A stretch of DNA of 64,000 bases from an uncultured Flavobacteriaceae bacterium. Lineage in GTDB: Bacteria; Bacteroidota; Bacteroidia; Flavobacteriales; Flavobacteriaceae. The position numbers were made by a program, and so were the translations under genes. The notes beneath the pieces were generated by a model that was not told the origin of the DNA, did not search any database, and saw only the letters and a program-made list of their open reading frames with translations. The stretch lies in contig CAJIZJ010000010.1 in NCBI GenBank assembly GCA_905181825.1, positions 1 through 64,000 of the forward strand, in the 5' to 3' direction. Positions 59,516 to 64,000 of this stretch are shown one piece after another. Within the stretch, counting starts at the first letter, position 1. Each line of letters starts with the position of its first letter.

Positions 59516-61048
59516 TTAGTGTTTAAAATGACGTGTTTTTGTAAATACCATTGCCACATTATTGGAGTTGCAATAGTCAATGCTTAACTGGTCTTTTATC
59601 GAGCCTCCTGGCTGAATTACAGCTGTAATTCCCGCATTTTTTGCAATTTCCACACAATCAGGGAATGGAAAGAAGGCATCGCTAGCCATCACAGCCCCAC
59701 TTAAATTAAACTTAAAAGAAGTAGCTTTATGAATGGCTTGATTTAAGGCGTCTACGCGACTTGTTTGCCCGGTTCCGCTAGCGCACAATTGCTTGTTTTT
59801 AGCCAATACGATGGTATTTGATTTTGTGTGTTTACAAATCTTAGAAGCGAACAACAGGTCTTCAATCTCACTTTCAACAGGCGTGGAGGTAGTAGCATTT
59901 TCCAAAATAGAAGCATCATCAGTAATGGTGTCTTTTTCCTGAACTAATACACCATTTAAGCAAGTTCTTACACTTGTTTCAGGAAGGCTAACTGAATTCT
60001 GAATTAGTAAAATTCTATTTTTCTTCCCTTTTAATACACTTTCTGCTTCAGCACTAAACGAAGGTGCAATCACTACTTCACAAAAAAGTGTATGAATTTT
60101 TTCAGCAGTTGCTAAGTCAACTTCACAATTTGATATTAAAACGCCACCAAAAGCAGATACTGGATCTCCTGCTAAGGCGTCTATGTAAGCCTGATGTAGA
60201 GATTCTCTTTGCGCCACTCCGCAAGCGTTATTGTGTTTTAGGATTGCAAAGGTTGGATTTTCGCCATTAAATTCATTCATTAGATTCACTGCAGCGTCAA
60301 CATCTAAAAGGTTGTTATAGCTTAGTTCTTTTCCGTGAAGCTTTGTAAACATCGCTTCAAAATCTCCAAAGAAATATCCTTTTTGATGTGGATTTTCTCC
60401 ATAACGAAGCACGCTTCCTTGCGTTTCACTAATTTTCAATACAACCTCTTCCTTTTCTTTGTTGAAATAGTTAAAAATTGCACTGTCATAATGTGAAGAC
60501 ACATTAAATGATTTGGTAGCAAACCGTTTGCGATCTTCAATAGAAATAGCGCCATTTTCAGCAGTAATTAGGTTTAAGAATTCTCCGTAGTCTTCAACAG
60601 AAGACACACAAATGACATCTTTAAAGTTTTTGGCTGCCGCTCGAATCAATGAAATTCCTCCGATGTCAATTTTTTCAATAATATCTTCGTCGCTAGCTCC
60701 TGAAGCAACTGTTTTTTCAAAGGGATATAGGTCCACAATGACGGCGTCTATTTGTGGGATTGAAAAAGTATCCATCTCCTGGACATCCTGATCATTATCT
60801 TGGCGATTTAAAATCCCACCAAATATCTTAGGGTGTAAGGTTTTTACACGCCCTCCAAGGATTGAAGGGTATTCTGTAATTTCTTCAGCAGGAACCACGT
60901 CTATACCTAAGTCATTAATAAATTTTTGAGTACCCCCTGTAGAATAGATAGTAACTCCTTGTTCGTTTAGTTTTTTTACAATAGGCGCTAACCCTTTTTT
61001 ACTAAACACAGAAATTAAGGCGGATTTAATTGTTTTGTTTTGGCTCAT
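59516..61048 (-). CDS. purH: Bifunctional AICAR transformylase / IMP cyclohydrolase PurH
   Basis: KSALISVFSKKGLAPIVKKLNEQGVTIYSTGGTQKFI...RYGENPHQKGYFFG...LKHNNACGVA; start refined to MSQNKTIKS (ORF start 61102). Confidence 0.96.
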   Translation of the reverse strand: MSQNKTIKSALISVFSKKGLAPIVKKLNEQGVTIYSTGGTQKFINDLGIDVVPAEEITEYPSILGGRVKTLHPKIFGGILNRQDNDQDVQEMDTFSIPQIDAVIVDLYPFEKTVASGASDEDIIEKIDIGGISLIRAAAKNFKDVICVSSVEDYGEFLNLITAENGAISIEDRKRFATKSFNVSSHYDSAIFNYFNKEKEEVVLKISETQGSVLRYGENPHQKGYFFGDFEAMFTKLHGKELSYNNLLDVDAAVNLMNEFNGENPTFAILKHNNACGVAQRESLHQAYIDALAGDPVSAFGGVLISNCEVDLATAEKIHTLFCEVVIAPSFSAEAESVLKGKKNRILLIQNSVSLPETSVRTCLNGVLVQEKDTITDDASILENATTSTPVESEIEDLLFASKICKHTKSNTIVLAKNKQLCASGTGQTSRVDALNQAIHKATSFKFNLSGAVMASDAFFPFPDCVEIAKNAGITAVIQPGGSIKDQLSIDYCNSNNVAMVFTKTRHFKH

Positions 61049-61158
61049 TTTGAAGTCTAATGTTAAACACCAAAAATAGTCAATTAACCCATAAGAACTC
61101 ATCCAAATTCTCTCAAAAACAGAAGTTTTTTTTAACTAAACACCAGAGTTATTAACAT

Positions 61159-61611
61159 CTACATAAGTGTGGCGACTGATCGACACACAAATTCTAGGAA
61201 TCGTTCGTCTGCCTGCGTAAAAGGATCAATAGTATTCGAGTCAATATCAATTTGCCCAACATTTTTATTATTTACAAACAGCGGAACTACGATTTCTGAT
61301 TTTACATTAATACTGCATGCTATGTAATTGTCTTGAGAATTGACATCGGCTACCACAAAGTTTTCATTACTAACAGCCACTTGCCCACAAATCCCTTTTC
61401 CAAATGGGATAATTGTGTGGTCTGTATGCGCCCCTGCGTACGGTCCAATTTTAAGTTCTTTTTTTTCGCCATTTCTAAAATAAAAACCGACCCAATCGTA
61501 ATGGCAGACCGAGACTTTTAATAAATTACAAATAGCCTGTAGGGTTTCATCAAGCACATTTGAATTAGAGACTAAGCTGCTTATTTTAGGTTTCAATTTA
61601 TTGAAATTCAT
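61159..61611 (-). CDS. GAF domain protein, fRMsr-like (free methionine-R-sulfoxide reductase superfamily)
   Basis: YDWVGFYFRNGEKKELKIGPYAG...IPFGKGICGQVAVSNENFVVADVNSQDNYIACSINVKSEIVVPLFVNNKNVGQIDIDS. Confidence 0.85.
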   Translation of the reverse strand: MNFNKLKPKISSLVSNSNVLDETLQAICNLLKVSVCHYDWVGFYFRNGEKKELKIGPYAGAHTDHTIIPFGKGICGQVAVSNENFVVADVNSQDNYIACSINVKSEIVVPLFVNNKNVGQIDIDSNTIDPFTQADERFLEFVCRSVATLM

Positions 61612-61686
61612 CAGGATATATTTCTGTAAAAATACTATTAATCCTAAATATGGTTTTAAAATAATTTTCTTTTTGTGTTAATTTTC

Positions 61687-61713
61687 CTGTAAGTATAACT
61701 AATGTACATACAG
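61687..61713. promoter_or_regulatory. Imperfect 27-bp dyad, candidate operator
   Basis: CTGTAAGTATAAC-T-AATGTACATACAG; 8 of the 9 outermost pairs are complementary; just upstream of a candidate -7 box. Confidence 0.4.
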
Positions 61714-61719
61714 TTTTAC

Positions 61720-61727
61720 TAAATTTG
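61720..61727 (+). promoter_or_regulatory. Candidate -7 element
   Basis: TAAATTTG, 4 nt before the ATG at 61732. Confidence 0.45.
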
Positions 61728-61731
61728 TATA

Positions 61732-62139
61732 ATGACTGAACCTAAGTTACATAAAGTTTTTTCTATATTATTAGCTGTTTTAATACTTCTATCAGCTTTT
61801 TCATTTAGCGCTGATACTCGTTTATGCAGCACTGTGCTGTCGGCGTCTGTTTCTTCTACTAAGGTTAAATCGTGTTGTAGCTCTTCTTTTGAAAAGGTTT
61901 CCAAAGTTGTTCAAGATAGTTGTTGTCAAAATAAGTTAATTTATGTCGACGGCTTGAATCAGTTTGACGGTATTTCAGTTTCCTTAGAGTCGCCTTCTCT
62001 TGAAATTTTTGAAGTCGTTACAAACAACTCTGTCAATTTTGTTAATTACCATGCTTCTAATTCTTTTTCGTATTCTAACTATATTCCACCAAACCTAGTC
62101 ATGGAGCCACAGATAGAGTATCAGACTTTCTTGATTTGA
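61732..62139 (+). CDS. HYC_CC_PP-like small exported Cys-rich protein
   Basis: LHKVFSILLAVLILLSAFSFSADTRLC...VKSCCSSSF...QDSCCQNK...YIPPNL: pattern of a single Cys, CC pairs and PP near the C-terminus, immediately upstream of a TonB-dependent receptor. Confidence 0.65.
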   Translation: MTEPKLHKVFSILLAVLILLSAFSFSADTRLCSTVLSASVSSTKVKSCCSSSFEKVSKVVQDSCCQNKLIYVDGLNQFDGISVSLESPSLEIFEVVTNNSVNFVNYHASNSFSYSNYIPPNLVMEPQIEYQTFLI

Positions 62140-62223
62140 TTTTATTGTATTAATCACATTTATTGTTGCACTCTGTTGTGCGGTTAAAAACCTACTAAGG
62201 ATATAATTTGAAATTAATAAACA

Positions 62224-64000
62224 ATGAAATTCACTTTACAAATAATACTATTATTGCCATTTTTTCTTTTTTCACAAAAAGAAATTACTGGGGTAGTTAT
62301 GGAGCAGAGTTCCAATAATGAGCGGGTGCCACTGTTGGGTGCTAATGTGTTTTGGCTCAACACAACCCTTGGCACTATGACGTCAGATGATGGCACTTTT
62401 AGGTTGCCGTACGATACTTCTTATAAAAAGCTAGTAATCAGTTATATTGGGTTTAGGACAGATACACTTTTGATCGAAACCCCAAAAAGTATTTTCCATG
62501 TATTAAAAGCTTCTGACGATTTAGGAGAGGTAACCGTATCAGTGCGAAGAAAATCTTCAGCAACTTCCTACCTGTCATCTCAAAACATTACGACTATAAG
62601 TAGTAAGGAACTATTAAAAGCTGCTTGTTGTAATTTGTCTGAAAGTTTTGAAACAAATCCCTCAATTGATGTCAATTTCACGGATGCAATTTCAGGGACA
62701 AAGCAAATTAGAATGTTGGGGTTGACCAGTCCTTATATTTTAATTACTACCGAAAACATTCCTTCCATACGTGGCGCTTCTCAAGCCTATGGTTTGAGTT
62801 TTGTTCCAGGAACTTGGGTAGAGAGTATTCAAATAACCAAAGGCGCCGGAAGTGTCGTTAATGGCTTTGAAAGTATCGCTGGTCAAATTAATGCCGAACT
62901 GGTAAAGCCAACCACAGACAATCGTATTTTTGTAAATGCCTACGGGTCCTTAAACGGTCGTACCGAATTAAACACACATTTTAACACACAGCTTTCTGAC
63001 AAGTTAAGTACAGGTGTTTATATACATGCTGATAATCGATCACAAAAATTTGATAGAAATAATGATTCATTTCTTGATATGCCTTTAGTAAATCAGATTA
63101 ATATAATGAACCGTTGGCAGTATGCAAATCTTCAAAAAGGGTTAATTAGTTTTCTAAATGTACGATACCTAAACGATGAAAAGCAAGCGGGACAGCTTAA
63201 CTTCGACCCAAAAACCGACCGCTTATCTAACTCTGTTTGGGGAAGCGAAATTAATACAAGACGCTTTGAGGTGTCTGGAAAATTTGGGTATGTAAACCCA
63301 GATATACCGTACCGTAGCTTAGGGGTTCAGCTTGCGTATAGTGATCATGATCAAGCTTCTTATTTTGGAACTAATCAATATGATATAAGTCACAGAAGTA
63401 TATACTCAAATATGGTCTACAACACCATTATTAGTGATTCAAGACACAAAATGAAGACAGGTTTAAACGCCACTTATGACCGCTATAATGAGTTGGTAAA
63501 TTCACAGGTTTATAATAGAACCGAACGCTCTGTTGGAGGTTTTTTTGAATATAGTTTTGACAATCTTGATGCTTTAAATTTAACGGCAGGTATTCGTATT
63601 GATCATCATAATTTGTTAGGCACATTTTTCACACCACGTTTGCATGCGCGCTATGCACCTTGGGAAAAGTCGGCATTTAGAGTGTCTTTTGGTCGCGGAA
63701 AACGAGCTGCTAACATTTTCACAGAAAATCAAAAGTTATTTGCCTCCTCAAGACAAATTAATGTGCAAAGTTCTGGAGGAGCCATTTACGGATTAGATCC
63801 TGAAATTGCATGGAACTATGGACTCTCTTTTTTACAGGGCTTTAATTTATTTGGCAGAAAAGCAGACCTTACACTGGACTTTTATAAAACCAATTTTGAG
63901 AACCAAGTTGTAGTAGATTATGAGAACCCCTATGAAGTGAGTTTTTACAATCTTGAAGGGGCTAGCTATGCCAGTAGTTTTCAGGCAGAATTTAGTTGGA
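62224..64000 (+). CDS. TonB-dependent receptor with N-terminal carboxypeptidase-like regulatory domain (3' end outside window)
   Basis: ATG at 62224: MKFTLQIILLLPFFLFSQKEITGVVMEQSSNNERVPLLGANVFWLNTTLGTMTSDDGTFRLPYD...SYIGFRTD...plug NPSIDVNFTDAISGTKQIRMLGLTSPYILITTENIPSIRG...VESIQITKGAGSVVNGFESIAGQINAELVKP; frame open to the window end. Confidence 0.93.
   Translation, partial: MKFTLQIILLLPFFLFSQKEITGVVMEQSSNNERVPLLGANVFWLNTTLGTMTSDDGTFRLPYDTSYKKLVISYIGFRTDTLLIETPKSIFHVLKASDDLGEVTVSVRRKSSATSYLSSQNITTISSKELLKAACCNLSESFETNPSIDVNFTDAISGTKQIRMLGLTSPYILITTENIPSIRGASQAYGLSFVPGTWVESIQITKGAGSVVNGFESIAGQINAELVKPTTDNRIFVNAYGSLNGRTELNTHFNTQLSDKLSTGVYIHADNRSQKFDRNNDSFLDMPLVNQINIMNRWQYANLQKGLISFLNVRYLNDEKQAGQLNFDPKTDRLSNSVWGSEINTRRFEVSGKFGYVNPDIPYRSLGVQLAYSDHDQASYFGTNQYDISHRSIYSNMVYNTIISDSRHKMKTGLNATYDRYNELVNSQVYNRTERSVGGFFEYSFDNLDALNLTAGIRIDHHNLLGTFFTPRLHARYAPWEKSAFRVSFGRGKRAANIFTENQKLFASSRQINVQSSGGAIYGLDPEIAWNYGLSFLQGFNLFGRKADLTLDFYKTNFENQVVVDYENPYEVSFYNLEGASYASSFQAEFSW

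Noticed and set aside
61719-61904. Minus-strand 61-aa ORF over the Cys-rich gene
   Set aside because: The + strand ORF has a signal peptide and family-like Cys pattern; the minus ORF does not.
1-64000. tRNA/rRNA genes, IS elements, prophage, restriction-modification or other recognisable defence genes
   Set aside because: Scanned by eye; no cloverleaf candidates, transposase/integrase motifs, or recognisable defence genes were found. A tRNAscan/ISfinder/DefenseFinder run would be decisive.

Overview
This is an AT-rich chromosomal window from a gliding/T9SS-bearing member of the Bacteroidetes, most likely family Flavobacteriaceae (inferred from gene content and synteny). I saw no rRNA, tRNA, CRISPR array, prophage or transposase. 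Recognised blocks: the end of a TonB-dependent receptor plus a DUF5689 protein; a giant type-B-CTD adhesin with PorP/SprF and OmpA/PD40 partners; hflX; a SUF Fe-S operon (scaffold protein, sufB, C, D, S, E, DUF59) with two embedded small lipoproteins; a four-gene lipoprotein cluster (LVIVD choice-of-anchor B protein, seven-repeat propeller, MbnP-like protein, di-heme MbnH/CcP-like protein) directly upstream of suf; thiL; gldD-gldE-ssb-mutY; HU, an unlisted 29-aa basic micro-ORF and rng; leuACDB; a SAM-I riboswitch with a metY-osmC-metX-like operon; two T9SS type-A-CTD proteins with near-identical tails; a polyprenyl synthase; dnaG; a LuxR-type regulator; nadE; a second giant type-B adhesin lying between nadE and gldBC; rodA-mrdA-mreD-mreC-mreB; purH; a GAF protein; and a small Cys-rich HYC_CC_PP-like protein followed by a TonB-dependent receptor that runs off the right edge. 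The best candidate for an under-described system is the MbnP/MbnH-like four-lipoprotein cluster at 19.3-23.8 kb. Other notable items are the micro-ORF at 28887, the perfect 12-bp dyad upstream of the first adhesin, and the Cys-rich protein/receptor pair at the right edge. All family calls come from reading motifs by eye; no searches were run.
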